Assembly: GCF_964275005.1 (NCBI RefSeq)
Contig: NC_092685.1
Coordinates: 31,052,866-31,116,865, forward strand
Origin: Diadema setosum
Lineage: Eukaryota > Echinodermata > Echinoidea > Diadematoida > Diadematidae
Direction: 5' to 3'
Length of the DNA: 64,000 nt
Both the position numbers and the translations under genes were made by a program. Under the pieces are notes generated by a model. It was given only the letters and a program-made list of their open reading frames with translations, was not told where the DNA came from and did no database searches. Shown in pieces: positions 28,128-41,114 of this stretch; the first letter of the stretch is position 1, and every line of letters starts with the position of its first letter.

Positions 28128-28650
28128 GACCAGGAAAGGATGAAATAAGATCAAGACTATAGTGTAATCCGAATTAAGTGGTTGAAATGAGATGCGTCTA
28201 AAAACATGAAACAGTTCACTTGTGGCCTTGACCAGTGGAGAATGAATTTTATAAGATGAAATTCAAGCGGCACACAAGTCTTCGTGAGTGGAAGTAGATC
28301 ACAGGTTAGTCACATCAAACATTAATGTAGTTGTACTCTGAATCGAAAGGGAGTGCACTATGAAATGAGATGTCTGAAACAAGAATCAGTAGTGGTCCTG
28401 CATAAGTGGTTTTGACCGGAAGTGGATTAAAAAAATAAAGATCAAACGTAAGAAAGCATACAATGAGAATGATCGTGACCAGAAGTTGGTGCAGTGAAAT
28501 GGTTCAACAATGGCAAAGTACAGCAGCGGTCCTGGCATGAAAGGGGTAAGCGAAATAAGCTGAATCAAACATGAATTAGTAGATCGGCTATGGTGAATGG
28601 AAGTTGGGGAAATGAAAGGTGGTTCAGATGATGACGCAGTACATCGGTGA
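28128..28650 (+). repeat. Degenerate tandem array, unit about 58 bp
   Basis: Variants of GACCRGAAGTGG...AATGAAAT...GATCAAACATGAA...GTGGTC recur with starts near 28128, 28172, 28230, 28285, 28345, 28414, 28477, 28538 and 28594, so units are about 44-69 bp. The copies are well diverged. There is no coding sign. Confidence 0.6.
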
Positions 28651-29636
28651 TGCATGGTAAAAGTTACAATTCAGCCGTACAGTACAGGTTAATGCACGCC
28701 AACCCATATACTAAGTAGCCCTGCATTGTACGCTTTATAATATTCACAGCTATTTATAGTTGCTCTTTTCATCTGTCCCGTTTCTTCATCAAAAGTCTCT
28801 CATCATCTCCCACCTTTCCATATTCGTCACGCTTCCTTCCCTTTTGATAGAACCCTCCTAACAATTCGCGAAAATGGCATTCATGTGTTGTGAAAAATGT
28901 TTAATGAGCTCCTGTGGGAAAGCCAGACTATAATATCGGGAAAAGTCACCGTGCGTGGATGATATTTCATGCATACTCGATGCACCAATTAAGGCGTGCA
29001 TTGTACTTGTACACGCGCGAAGCGATATTCAAGGATGGGACAATTTCACACATTAAAGGCATCACGTTCATTACGTGTCCTTTAGTCGAGATAATCACAC
29101 CCATGTCAACTTTTGAAAGAGAACATTCTCTGAACGACTGATGAATTGGCTGACTGATATTACAATGACCTTGATGTGACGTTTTGTCGGGCTTTATCTT
29201 GTGAACTTGAACATTAATCAAAAAAGTGTAATGGCTGGCCGTAAAAGCATGTCAGTTCTGGGTTAACAAAAATTATGTTTATTTCACCCACCATTGTTTG
29301 ATCCCCGTTTAAATCGCAACATATCCAGGCCTACCCATAAAACAACGCTTTTGGGGCAACACACTTTTGTAATAGGGATTAATTCCATATATGTCCCTTG
29401 GTCTTGAAATTGTAAGGCGACATTTTTTTTTTTTTTTATGAACCGTTATACCACCAATTCGTGATTAGGCAACGGAATGGAAAAAAAAAAAACCCACTAT
29501 GTATGTGACCCGTTTTTGTGATACAGATGCAAGTCCTTGTTTATATTATGTACGTGCACGTGTGCCATTGTCTGTACACTTTCGTACCTTCGTAGTCCTA
29601 GCTTTGAACAATTATATTTTGGGTCAGAACAAAACA

Positions 29637-29676
29637 AAACAAAAGAAAAAGAAAAGAAAAAGAAAAAGAAAAAGAA
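29637..29676 (+). repeat. (AAAAG)n tract
   Basis: About seven AAAAG/AAAAAG units. Confidence 0.85.
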
Positions 29677-30695
29677 GCTGATCTAAGAGTGTAGTGTTGT
29701 CAGAGGAGTTTACATAATTATTCATAATCTCCTCAAAAAGTTTTACAGCTCTATTGGATTCTGTAATTCCAACACACGTAATGTAGCGTACGCTCGAAAT
29801 TAACACAATATAAAACACGTGTATATATTTATATAGAAAGCACGTGTTGATATTAAACGTCCTCTTTGTATATTACACGCGAGTGCGCGTGACCTTTAAC
29901 GGCCTGTATCATTGATATGTCATATGACGATGCACATCATCGAGAAAGTATAAATACTAAAGGCCTATCGCATTTTGGTTACCTTTTGTGTCCCCGGTCA
30001 TTAGGATGATTGGAACTTGGTCTCGTGTTCCACGGTCATTACGAAAATTGAAGCAGGACCGTGGTATAAGGCCTATACACTTTCTCATGATGAAATTGTC
30101 ATGCATACTATACATGGGATTTGTAAGCCTTTGAAGTACACCGCTCTTCCCTCTTCAGTGTATGTAGGAAACGAAAATACACAATTTTTGTACACTTCAT
30201 TTTCTAAAGTCGCAGCGAGTGTACTGCTGCACGAAACCACTATATTATCATTTGGCTCTGTTCCTCTCTCAAGATCTGATTTCTCGATGAAAAGACAAAA
30301 TCACGAAAACATTGAAAGTAAGTGAAATCGCTCGCTTTGGATAAGTGACATCTCTATCAAAATAATGATTGGAGGGAAAGTTCCAGTAATTTCTCCACTC
30401 GCAACAATCATAGTTTTCTGTGATTAAAAAAAAAAAATCAAATTACAGTGGAATGGTATTGTCAATTTTTTTACCATGAACTTAACGGTGACTAAATGAA
30501 ACATACTCCTGTTTGGTAACATTAATAATGCTGAAGTAATAATTGTTGGATTTTAATTCTACTTTTCCTCCTTATTTTGACATCATTTAGGAGGTACAAC
30601 CATCATGATGCGATTAATTGTCAAAGCAATTCGTGTGCGAGCTCAGATGGAAACAACGTCCCTTACAGTGACAGATAAAACCTGACTTTAATTGC

Positions 30696-30739
30696 TCTTC
30701 TTCTTCTTCTTCTTCTTCTTCTTTTTCTTCTTCTTTTTT
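30696..30739 (+). repeat. (TTC)n microsatellite
   Basis: About 14 TTC units with two TTT interruptions; GAA on the other strand. Confidence 0.9.
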
Positions 30740-33556
30740 ATTACATAAAATTTGGCAACCTTACATCATCATTCTGGTCTTATCTTCTATCCGTTCTCCG
30801 TTTCTTTTTCACAAACACTGATTACTCGGGGCTTACAGCCAAACAAGCTAGCTTTCATGTAGGTCCCGTCATACTTCTCTTTGATCAACCCCATTTCGAT
30901 TTCGATTTTGACCAGTTATCATTACATGTAATTACTGTGTTATCACCTTGTATATTGTTTGTTTTCTGCACATTGTTCACAAGGTAAAAGAACTTGTCTG
31001 GTTTCTGTTGTAATGTTCATAAATGAGAAGAATGAAAGTATGAATTGAAAAAATGAATCATCACAACTCCTCGAAATACATCGTCTTGTCTCTCAGATTA
31101 CATCCAACTTATCCTGTCCCGTCCAGCCTACTTTCCTTCACTCAAAGTGGTTATCACCTCTCAATTCACATACTGTTTTTACTATAGTTTGCAGGTTGCA
31201 AAAACATGTTGCACACACTGGCGAATATTCAACCATAGTAATGTTTGTGTTCTTTTGATTTCGACGTGGAACGAACGAAAGAGTCCCAAATTGGTCGTGT
31301 TTGACAGTTTGAAGACAAACAATTTGAATATGATTATGGAGCTCAATTTTTTTACGCCCCTCCCCAGTTTTGCAGATGGTGAGGTCACGACCTTACACTG
31401 TTTTTGAGAATATCGGCCAATCAGGGTCAAGTTTGCAATGATGAACTACGAGTGCTACGCGTGACCATGGATGTAATTCTGCTGCGTGGCTGAAGCTGGT
31501 AAATTCGCCGGAACGAATCTATTCTGTTCTCATTCGAGCTGGAGTCCCAGCCATTATGGTTATTTTGTTAGCGAGGACTGCTACGATTAGCAATCCGAGT
31601 ACGGGTCAAACACCCATGGTCTAAGGATGATTGTAGGTTGAGTGTTTCGGCGGGAGTGAAGGACAGTGGTTCGGTATTGGCGTCTCACTTTTGGGTCAGC
31701 ATTCGCGCGTAGAAACTGGGGCGAGATGTTCAGTCCGGCCTCCCGAGTTTCTGTACACAAATCATCACACGCATAAAGGAATAGACTCGGAGTACCTGGA
31801 GAAAGCAATACTCTAACCAAAATCTGCCAGTCGTCTTTTCGTTCAATTTGTGGAGACAAATCCAGCCTATATGAAGGATTCGTTTTCATAGATACTCATT
31901 TGCTTGCTCTTGTACGTTTTTATACGTTGTAATCATTACGGTATCGTATATTTCCTTATCTTCTGTTGTGATTATCCACACCTTGTCATGAATGAATGAA
32001 ATAATAATGTCACTTGGGTCCGATTTTGAACTTCGGCGCAATCCCATTTCCGGTAAAAAAAGAATTATAATTTCTCACGCAGAAATGCGATATGGGTGCG
32101 TATACTATTGTTTGCTTGTCAATGAGCAATAAAGTGATGACTCGATCAGGTTAAGATTTTTCGTTTTTTAAGATTGACATTGTAAGACACATTCGTACAA
32201 TATTGTAACGCTGTTGTTTTGGTGGACTGCTTCCATCTTTCAAGAATTTTTGTAAGCAGTATCAAATTCCGAATATACGTTATGTCATTTTGCAAAATCC
32301 ATCGTGTATTACAGTGAATGATGTACGACTGCAAACTTGCATACACTGTCATAAATCAATCTTAATTCATACGGGCTGTATTGCATGTCAAAATGACGTG
32401 CATATACGTCCATGTTTTCATCGCAAGTAGTGAACATCCGCTGTGCCCAGAGCATTACGGCGAACGTAATTTAAAAACCGAAATAGCGTACAGAAAAAAA
32501 AAGACCAAAATAGTAGGCCATAATATTTCAAACCGAGATGGGGACCTGCTTCATGGCTGGCAATGTGAGCCGAAATGACTGGCAGACGGTTTAACGAGAG
32601 AGCCGGGGAAAATCCAGGGGTGTGCTGGAATCGTGCCATAGTGAGAGGAAGGGGTAAAGGGTATACCTATTGGTGCTCCGGCATCCGGAGCATGCAAATC
32701 TGAGAATTGTATTATGCGTGGGGCTGGGTGAAGAGGAATTTTCAACGAGAATGTCTCCTAATTTTCATAATGGGGCATGCCATCTGTTGCAAGGTTCCGA
32801 ATAATATGTGACCATCATCCCATCTGCCCAAAGACCACCAAGGCAGAAAAGTGCACGAAGTCTTCATATCTCTTGGTTTTTTGCTGTATGCGACAGCAGT
32901 ATGGCAGTTTGATCAGATATCTTTTATAGTTCGTTTGCTTTGTAATCGAGTTCCTGCATCAATGCAACATTATGATCATGTGATAAAAGTTGTATAAGAT
33001 TTGCTTCCCTGTTGTTGTCATGGTTGATGGTTTTTTTTTTGGGGGGGGGGGGGTGGAGGGGATAGCGGCACATACTTATTTCACCTTTTCGAGAACAGAA
33101 TGGAATGTGAACGAATCAAAGAACATTTCCTTATATGTAATCCCGTATTATTCCCTATGTCTTTTCATCTGCAAGGAATCGTGGTGTGGCACAACATAAG
33201 GGCTCTCCCGAGTGTATGTAAAAACAAACAAACAAACAAGTCACTGTAAGCACCTTGTCCCATGGTTTACATGTGTGAGAGTCACTGTCTGTCTTTGTTA
33301 CCATGAGTGTCCTAAGTCATCCATCGAATGGCGAAGTGCATGGATGAATACCACAGGCTATGCATGACGCGCCGGTGAATGAGAAACTAATGTTGTCCAT
33401 GGGTATCTAGCAGTAATCACAGGAAACGTCTAAGAGAATTCAAGAGATCTATACGAGATCCTGATGAAGAATACAATTTTCCTGGCATTGGACTTGAAGC
33501 AAACTCCGCAGGAGAGAAGAACCTGCACCTCCTTTCTCCCCTAATTCCTCTTGACC

Positions 33557-33565
33557 GATTGATTA

Positions 33566-33614
<49 letters not shown>

Positions 33615-33638
33615 CTGATTGTTTGTTTGCTTGCTTGC

Positions 33639-33679
<41 letters not shown>

Positions 33680-33757
33680 GGATGGATGGATGGATGGATG
33701 GATAGATGGATTGATTGATTGATGGATGGATGGATGGATGGATGAATGGATTGATTG
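33557..33757 (+). repeat. (GATT)n/(GATG)n tetranucleotide array
   Basis: About 200 bp of GATT units with blocks of GTTT/GCTT and GATG variants. Long frames through it (Ser-Ile-Asn-Gln repeats on minus) are artefacts. Confidence 0.95.
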
Positions 33758-34693
33758 ACTTGAATGTATTACCACTTGTGTTCACATAAAGAGAGAAACA
33801 AATATGTCTGAATTACAATGATTATACAGTGGTGTCTCTTAATTTCAAATGGGTATAATATATGCCATCTATTACCCTTTCGTCTTTCCCAGTCCCTTGT
33901 CTTTAGTTTCTCTCTCATACTCGCTCGCTTCTTCGCTAAAATTAATCTACAGCATATCCGCTTTCTCATTCTGTCATTTCCCTATTCGACACGTGTAAAA
34001 TTTGTCATTCTTTAAATCCCCATTTATACAATTGTTTATAATTATACTACATATATAATGAATATACGATTATTTACAACATATAAATGTGTGTATATGC
34101 ATATTTATATATATTTATACGTGTGTGTGAGAGAGTGTGTGTCCATTTAGAGACAAAGGAATGGATGAATATATATATATATATTATTTATTTATTTATT
34201 TATTTTTACGGCGTTCTTCTTCTACTGATTCGTTAACTTGCTATATATATATATATATATATATATACATACATAAGATTATACTGTAAATTGAGAGAAA
34301 GAGAGGGAGGAGAAAAAACATATATTCCAGCAGGTGATCAAATATTCAACCAAACAGCTGCAGAGTATTGACAACTTAGGTCAATACAGGTCTATCTGTT
34401 TATTTTAAATTCATGTTCCTTATTTAGCTATCATCAATATTGAGTATGAGTTTGGTTGGTTCTCTCAAAATGTGAAAGCCTCCAGCTCCACTTAACAACG
34501 GACAAAAAAAAAATAAATGCACACAGAACAAAAAATGATTGATTGCTTTAAGAAAAAAGGGGGCATATCACGTGACATAAAAAAAAAAAAACACGCTAAG
34601 AAACTTGATTATGAAGTTTAGAATCCTTGGCAGGAAAAATCCGTTATTCCTAACAACACTAACACTCGTCATGTATGTGACACCAGATGTTAA

Positions 34694-35264
34694 AGGATGA
34701 GTTCACCTTCATAGACATGTGGGTTGAGTGAATGCAGCAATATCAGTAGAACACATCAGTGAAAGTTTAGGGAAAATCCGACAATCTGTTCAAAAGTTAT
34801 GAATCTGTTCAAAAGTTATGAAGTGTCTGCGCAATCACTGCTGGATGAGAAGACTACTACAGCGTATGATGTCAGATGCATACAACGATAAAAGGATAAT
34901 AAAAAGAGAATTTCACAAAACTACTTTTTGAATAAAGTGCACATTTCTTCAACGTGTTTCTGACGTATATTAAGAGTAATATCATTACACCTGCCTTCTA
35001 AAAGAGAGAAGTCGAGAGACATTTTGTTATGCGAGAAAAGTAAAAATATGTTGAATTTTCTTTATACTTTCTTTATATCGTTGTACTCATGTGACATCAC
35101 AAGCTATAGTAGTCTTCTCATCCAGCTGTGACTGTGCAGAAACTTAAAAAATTCATAACATTTGAATGGATTGTCTGATTTTCCTCAAACTCTCACTGAT
35201 GTGATGTTCTACTAATATTGCTGCATTCACTCAACCCAAATGTCTGTGAAGGTGAACTTGTCCT
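34694..35264. mobile_element. TTAA-flanked foldback MITE, about 570 bp
   Basis: TTAA lies at both ends (34690-34693 and 35265-35268). The termini are AGGATGAGTTCACCTTCA and the inverse of AGGACAAGTTCACCTTCA. Arms of roughly 200 nt pair with scattered mismatches, including GTTGAGTGAATGCAGCAATA and GCTGGATGAGAAGACTACTA. The left arm has a small tandem duplication of AATCTGTTCAAAAGTTATG. TTAA duplications fit piggyBac or Kolobok-type mobilisation; no transposase is present. Confidence 0.8.
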
Positions 35265-36372
35265 TTAACAGGACGATGAAACAAAACGAGAGAGAGAGAG
35301 AGAAAAAAAAGACCAGCAAGGAACCAGCGTTATTTTACGAATGTCACGGCGGAATCCTTGCTGGACCGCAAGTTAGAATGGATATCATAATATCTAACAC
35401 CGTTGCAACGTGGTATAGCCTCGATTTGCATTTAAACTTAATAGTCTGTATTCTGTGAATGCTACCGTGAATATGCTCGTTGTCTTGTCATAAAAACAAA
35501 GTGAAACCCAGCTTAGACTGAACTTTTGCTACCTAACATTTTATTTTTAATCCATCCCGTATTTTGTTCCTTTTGCTACTTCGTTTGCTCTCTTTCTTTT
35601 CTTGTTTTTCCCTGCTTTTTTTTTTCTTTCTTTGAAAGGAGAAGGGGGCCTGTGTCATCTTATTATCTTCGCATACCTAGCCCATGGGGTCGTCACACGA
35701 GGAATACATTGGCATTGCTGCTGAGCTGATTTACATAGATGCCCAAGTGTGACTGCCGTTCGGATGTGATGTATCCTGCGTGCATACGAGGAGGCCGTAG
35801 AATTCGCTTGAGGTATATAGGTACAGCAGGTATACGTGTCGCGCGGATGGTGGCAAGCGATAAATGAAAGAAAGCTGCACAAACAATCCACTGGGCAACG
35901 ACGGAGTCAACACTACAGATATTTTTTTTTTCTTCTCTCCCTCTCCCCCTCTCTCTCTCTCTTCCGATGAAATTCATCGTTGGATTTCATCGATTGCAAT
36001 TTATAGATTAAACATTATCCTCACGATCTCGCTGTGCATGATTTCATCTTGCACGCTTGCACTTTGTCTCTGGAGTATGATCGGAATCAAGGGGGGAAGG
36101 GTGGGGGGGGGGGGGATGGAGGAGAAGAGAGAAAAAAAAAAGCCACCTGCTAATTTGGTGATGGGAATCTGGCGACCTAAGATGACATTGCATGACTGTG
36201 TAGTATGATAAACGACGAAAATGATTCACAGTTATCGAATATATTCATGCAACTCATAATAACCACAAGACCGGATCATGTTCATCCTGCTGTCTCCCCC
36301 ACCCCCCCCCCCCCTAGCGGTCGATGAGATTATTACCCCCCCCCCCTCAAAAAAAAGAAAAAGAAAAAGAAC

Positions 36373-36470
36373 TTAACCCGTTGATGACGAGCCCCGAGCA
36401 TACTCGGGCAGGTGTCTATGGGAAATGTGCGTTGTAGCAAAATCAGCCCGCCCTTTCAACTAAATAACTA
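36373..36470 (+). mobile_element. Possible single end of a TTAA-type element
   Basis: TTAACCCGTTGATGACGAGC is followed by a small CCCGAG...CTCGGG hairpin. The TTAACCC start resembles piggyBac-like termini. I found no matching inverted end in the window, so it is truncated or coincidental. Confidence 0.3.
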
Positions 36471-37479
36471 AAAAATTCGCCGATTCATCTACATCTAACA
36501 TCAACAACAACGTTTTGGAAGAGATGATTCTGAAGGGATGTTAAGTCATGTGTCATTCGATCTAGTAACATTTTATTTTACTAAACAGTTTTTGATCTCC
36601 TTCGAAACCACATGCAATTAAAGTAGCACGCAGGAAGAATTGTATATTCAAACCAACAGCACTTAGATTTCAAGAGACAAGAAAAAATACTCTTTTGGGA
36701 CAAATCACATCCGTCATCGGATTATAAAATCTTCATCAGCAAAGAAAAAAAAAAAACCCCAAAAACAAATCTTGCGCATAAACAAACAAACAAAACTCTA
36801 CGATGTCTAAATAAATATATAGAAGCACAATCAGGCAGGAGAAAGAGTCCAATTCCATTGGTCATATATCAAAGTTATCCGTATATAGTGGAGGATATAC
36901 AAGCAGTCAAAAAGCGCCTTTTCTGAATGGTGCTATACAGTAATGCATTATGACCAGTGTATTCCTATTGCGGTGTTACCTTGGCGGAGCTACATGCTAT
37001 AAAACCCGCCAAAGTGACGTTCAGTGATTATAATACGCCACGGGTGTGGGTTTCTGTCACCGCACGTATAGCAATATCAAGAGTTAAAGCAGGTGTTCTA
37101 TTGCCTGCATGGCTGTAGGCAACAACACGCGTGGAAAAAAACAACGACAACGTTCTCTTATTGGGACTTTATCAACTGCTGTATTACAGGAGGAAAAAGG
37201 ACAGCCGGCGCCATGAGATTGCACTAGCAAGTGCACGGGTGCACTTGTGCAAAAAGAGGGGCGAATATGGAGAGGAGTGGCGAACCAAGGATGTTGGGTA
37301 TATGGACATCAATGACGTTTGCCATGGAGTTTGCCGTTTAGTCAATTCAACGCACAACAGAATAATCATATTCTCTACGAATTTCAATCAATCTACTGTT
37401 TACTACGTGAAAATGTGATGTCATACTTATTTTCCATCAATTCGAAGTTTATTTCATGTTTTATGTTATATTCCCTGTT

Positions 37480-37484
<5 letters not shown>

Positions 37485-37519
<35 letters not shown>
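37485..37519. repeat. (TA)n microsatellite
   Basis: About 35 bp of pure TA. Confidence 0.9.
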
Positions 37520-37521
<2 letters not shown>

Positions 37522-37754
37522 TATATGTAATTATTATGTTTGTATGCACGCACGTAGTCTTCTCCATTCACACTCCTTATAGCTGATAAGTTATATGTTG
37601 GAATCTAAATTGTAGCATTTTCCTGCTTTAGGGGTGTGAATATTGACATATCAAAGTTTCTAAACACAGACACGTGACAGTGATAATAAGATTTTTAACC
37701 CTGCGATAATGTTTAGGAGATCCCTTCCCTGGAGAAAGTCATTATCTTATGTTC

Positions 37755-37813
37755 ACCCCCCCCCCCCACACACACACACACCACCACCACCACCACCACC
37801 ACCTCCTCCTCCT
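37755..37813 (+). repeat. Compound poly-C/(CA)n/(CAC)n/(CCT)n microsatellite
   Basis: Four simple motifs in series with clean borders: a C run, CA, then CAC, then CCT. The layout suggests successive slippage from single mutations. Confidence 0.9.
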
Positions 37814-40680
37814 TTCCCCATCTGGGAGCAACAGGTGTGCCGTTATTTCCGTTCAGCCAAAGTTCAAACATTGACTCGCGTTTCATTACATTCAGGCTCA
37901 ACTTTAACGATTTGTTAATTTTTTTTTTTTTGGTTCAAATACAGACTGTGTGACTCACCATATGCAGGATTTCTCTCTATCACTATAAATAAAATGACTA
38001 ATAGTGAAAGTTACAAGTGCTTCATTAAAGTTGGGATAAGTTTAGTCATATAGTTTCTCAAAGCCGCGAACGAGACGCATTCCTTTACAAACTTGTCCAA
38101 GTATGTTGGCTCGTTTACCTGATGATTTCGTGATGAGAATACCCATAGAGCCGAGGGGAGAGCGGGTCTCATTTCACGTAACGTATACAAGCAACATAAG
38201 AGCTTTTGGAAGACACGTGAGCCTAATAATCCACCGATATCTCGTTCTCAACTCCAGCGTCCCTTGACAATTATTTTACCAGACGCGTCTTGACTCAATT
38301 TGGAGGAGGAGGTAATGAAATTTCACGGCGCCCGGGGGACCAGGGCCTGCAGAGCTCGGAGAACGCCGCAGCAGTTTCTCTCGGGTGTGACGTTCTATGC
38401 TGACGACAGCTCCGACAAGTCAGGAGCAAAAACATCCTACAATGAGCACGGTTTGAAAATGGCTTCATGCGCCGCTAATGACATGAACGATATTACGGTA
38501 CTCAGCAACATTACGAGCCCGATTCATAAACACAGCACATGGAACAATGAAGCACGATTAGTGATTGACGAATTGTTCGGTGTACGGGAACCTCAAAAAT
38601 AGCACCCCAATAATGCAAAGCAAAAATTATTGGAGCACGTCAAATCAACCTACACACTTAACATGATCAAAAATCGATAACAAATTGCTCGGGTTGTCGG
38701 ACCATCGCCTATCTATATGGAGATTCTAGGTAAACCAAGGGCATTTCAACATCATCATCATTATGCTTGCAAAAAAAAAAAGTACAGTGGCTGCACCAGA
38801 CTTACTTTGTGAAGGATCGAATCGGACATTTTGTCCGAGCTGCCGGAATGCTCGGGTCTCACACCTGGCTGGCCACCAGACGGGAGGTGTTTCCTTCTCT
38901 TGGCGTCACAGGGAGGTGGAGGAGGTGCAGGAGGAGAAGGCATGGCGGCAGACAAGGTTGAGACTTCAGCGTGAATAGTCCGATAAGTTTTCGCGGTAGC
39001 GGGGAGGCGAGACGAAACGAGAAACCAGCATCATCGACACTTCGAACAGCTCTGGTGCGGGAGTCGACGTCACTTGCAACGGCGACACACATGACTGGCT
39101 GGAGAGGGTGGGGCCCCATGACAGACAGGGGGTAAACAACATCCCTACCCTCACAAAAAAAGAAGAGAGAACGGAAAAAAGGAAAATGAAAGCAAACTTT
39201 TCTAAAATCTTGCCCTGTTCACACACTACAATTTGTAGAGGAAAGAGAGAAAATGAAACACTACACTGTCAGAGTATCCCAATCAAGTAAATGGCACATT
39301 TCTGCTCTGAGCTGAGGCCGGCTACGAGCACGGGCGCGCGCCGAGACTGGGAGAAAAATTCCTTGGTGAAGTGCAAGTGCGTCGTCTGCGCACTGCAACG
39401 GTCTACTCACAGAGGGCTTGTTATCTTCATCCGAGCAACGCAATTCGTATAAGCAATATATTATTAACGTCATACGTTAATCGGAGGACAGGTTAACTGT
39501 ATCTAGTCGAACGTATGGGTTGCTGTAAGTTTAATCTACCATGAGAGCGACCCAAATGCATTAATGAAAGCGCGTAACCGGCGTACTCGGCTACCGACGA
39601 CTTGTCTTCATGGCTTCACTGTTTGACCAAAGAACACGAAATGGTAGCTGGCCGCCGTATGGCTTTTAGCTTTTTCTTTTTCGACGTACGTAGTTCGAGT
39701 CGGCGTAATTACGTTTACATAGCTGGCATCGTCACAGGCTATCCAACGCAACGCAGTTCTTGGCTTCTGTTGACTCAGTAGCAATACCTACCGGACAAGG
39801 CGGCATAGATTCCATGAACCATTACGCAGCACTGTCTCCACAATCAACAAACATAATATCCATAATTAAATTCGCAGTACGCCAAATGATTTTTTTTTCT
39901 GTGAAAACAACCACATGAACCACGTATTTTCTAAAAGATTCCATATTCTTCAGTAGCAAGTGCCATAGAGCAAAAAAGAAAAAAAAGAAAAAAAAAGAGG
40001 AGATATGCATATGATTTTAATTCATCAGAATTAAATTTGTCATGGATTCATTCTAACAAAGATTTTAAATGGTTTATTTTGCTCAAATTACACTCTTTTC
40101 TGACAAAAGGGACCATGAGCGATCATGGTGTTGCATGCATTTGAACCATTGCTCAATAACCAGTTAAATGCTCCTACACTTCATCACGTAGTTATATTTA
40201 CAACGTCTTTCAACTTCTCTCAAGCTACTGCAAATGCACGTGTTCTTCTATTCCGTCTTTCAGATGTTGTGAATTTTCTCTGTCGCTCTCATTAGGAACG
40301 ACGTTTTGTTACACATTCCTGACAAGATGGAAAAAAAATATTCTTTCTTCTTGAAAACCTCCTTGAAAGAATATCCAAATGAATCATGCATAAATCATAT
40401 TCAGGAAACTTGAATGAATGTGAATGCTGAGTAACAGTAATAATGATGATTGCAAGGATGATGATGACGAAGACGAAGACGACGATAATGATGATGATAA
40501 AATACTGTATTCAATTCAAGGTAGAATGTAATGATAATCATGTATGATAATGATATCGATGAAAGAATAGAGATGATTAAATTGTATTGATAGATAGCAC
40601 ATTATTTCTTCTATTTGCACAAAATTCACTTCCATCTTATACTTTCGTACAGACATGAGTTCAGATCAGCTTAGGGGCTC

Positions 40681-40956
40681 GGATAAGTTTAGGGGAGGAG
40701 AAAGGGGGAAGGGGAGGGAAATGAGAGAGAGGATTGGAGACGATAGATGGGGTGTGAAGGGACTGCAGAAGGGATAGAGAGAAGAAGGATGGAGAGAGGG
40801 AAAGATGGAGTAGAGGAGAGAGGAGAGACGGAAGGGGAGAGGGACGAGGAGCGGGAAGCGGGGAAGGGAGAGGGGGAGAGCTAGGTACGAAGGGGGGGGG
40901 TGATAGGGAAGGGGAGAGGGACGAGGAGCGGGAAGCGGGGAGGGGAGGGGGAGAGC
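40681..40956 (+). repeat. GA-rich minisatellite, left part
   Basis: Purine-rich sequence with a repeated unit of the form GGTACGAAGGG...TGATAGGGAAGGGGAGAGGGACGAGGAGCGGGAAGCGGGG...GAGAGCTA. Two copies of the GGGACGAGGAGCGGGAAGCG core are visible here. It continues after the element at 40959-41828. Confidence 0.75.
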
Positions 40957-40958
40957 TA

Positions 40959-41079
40959 CAGTATTCATCGCATAATCGGGACATGTTGGGAGTAGCAAAC
41001 ACGGCCCCTTTAAGCGGGGTGCCCGATTTCGCGATGAGCACTCACCATACACTAACAGCATACGACGTGTACATGTAGT

Positions 41080-41114
<35 letters not shown>

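Larger units (their letters stand above)
28651..33556. other. Gene-free stretch
   Basis: A 100-codon minus frame at 31587-31889 has no recognisable domain and no convincing splice sites. The rest is AT-rich sequence with short simple repeats. Confidence 0.5.
35269..40680. other. Gene-free stretch
   Basis: A 100-codon plus frame at 38300-38602 sits in a GC-richer region but matches nothing I know. A pyrimidine tract lies at 35922-35965, and C and G runs occur near 36100 and 36302. GAT/GAC repeats occur at 40440-40500. Confidence 0.5.

Noticed and set aside
31587..31889. 100-codon minus frame
   Set aside because: No family recognised, no splice signals of note, and length within chance expectation for a 64-kb window.
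33557..33757. CRISPR-like regular repeats
   Set aside because: The array has no unique spacers of constant length; it is a simple tetranucleotide microsatellite in a eukaryotic genome.
33417..33785. 122-codon minus-strand frame rich in Ser-Ile-Asn-Gln
   Set aside because: It is the GATT/GATG tetranucleotide array read in frame.
38300..38602. 100-codon plus frame in a GC-richer patch
   Set aside because: It matches no domain I know. A GC-rich patch alone raises chance ORF length.
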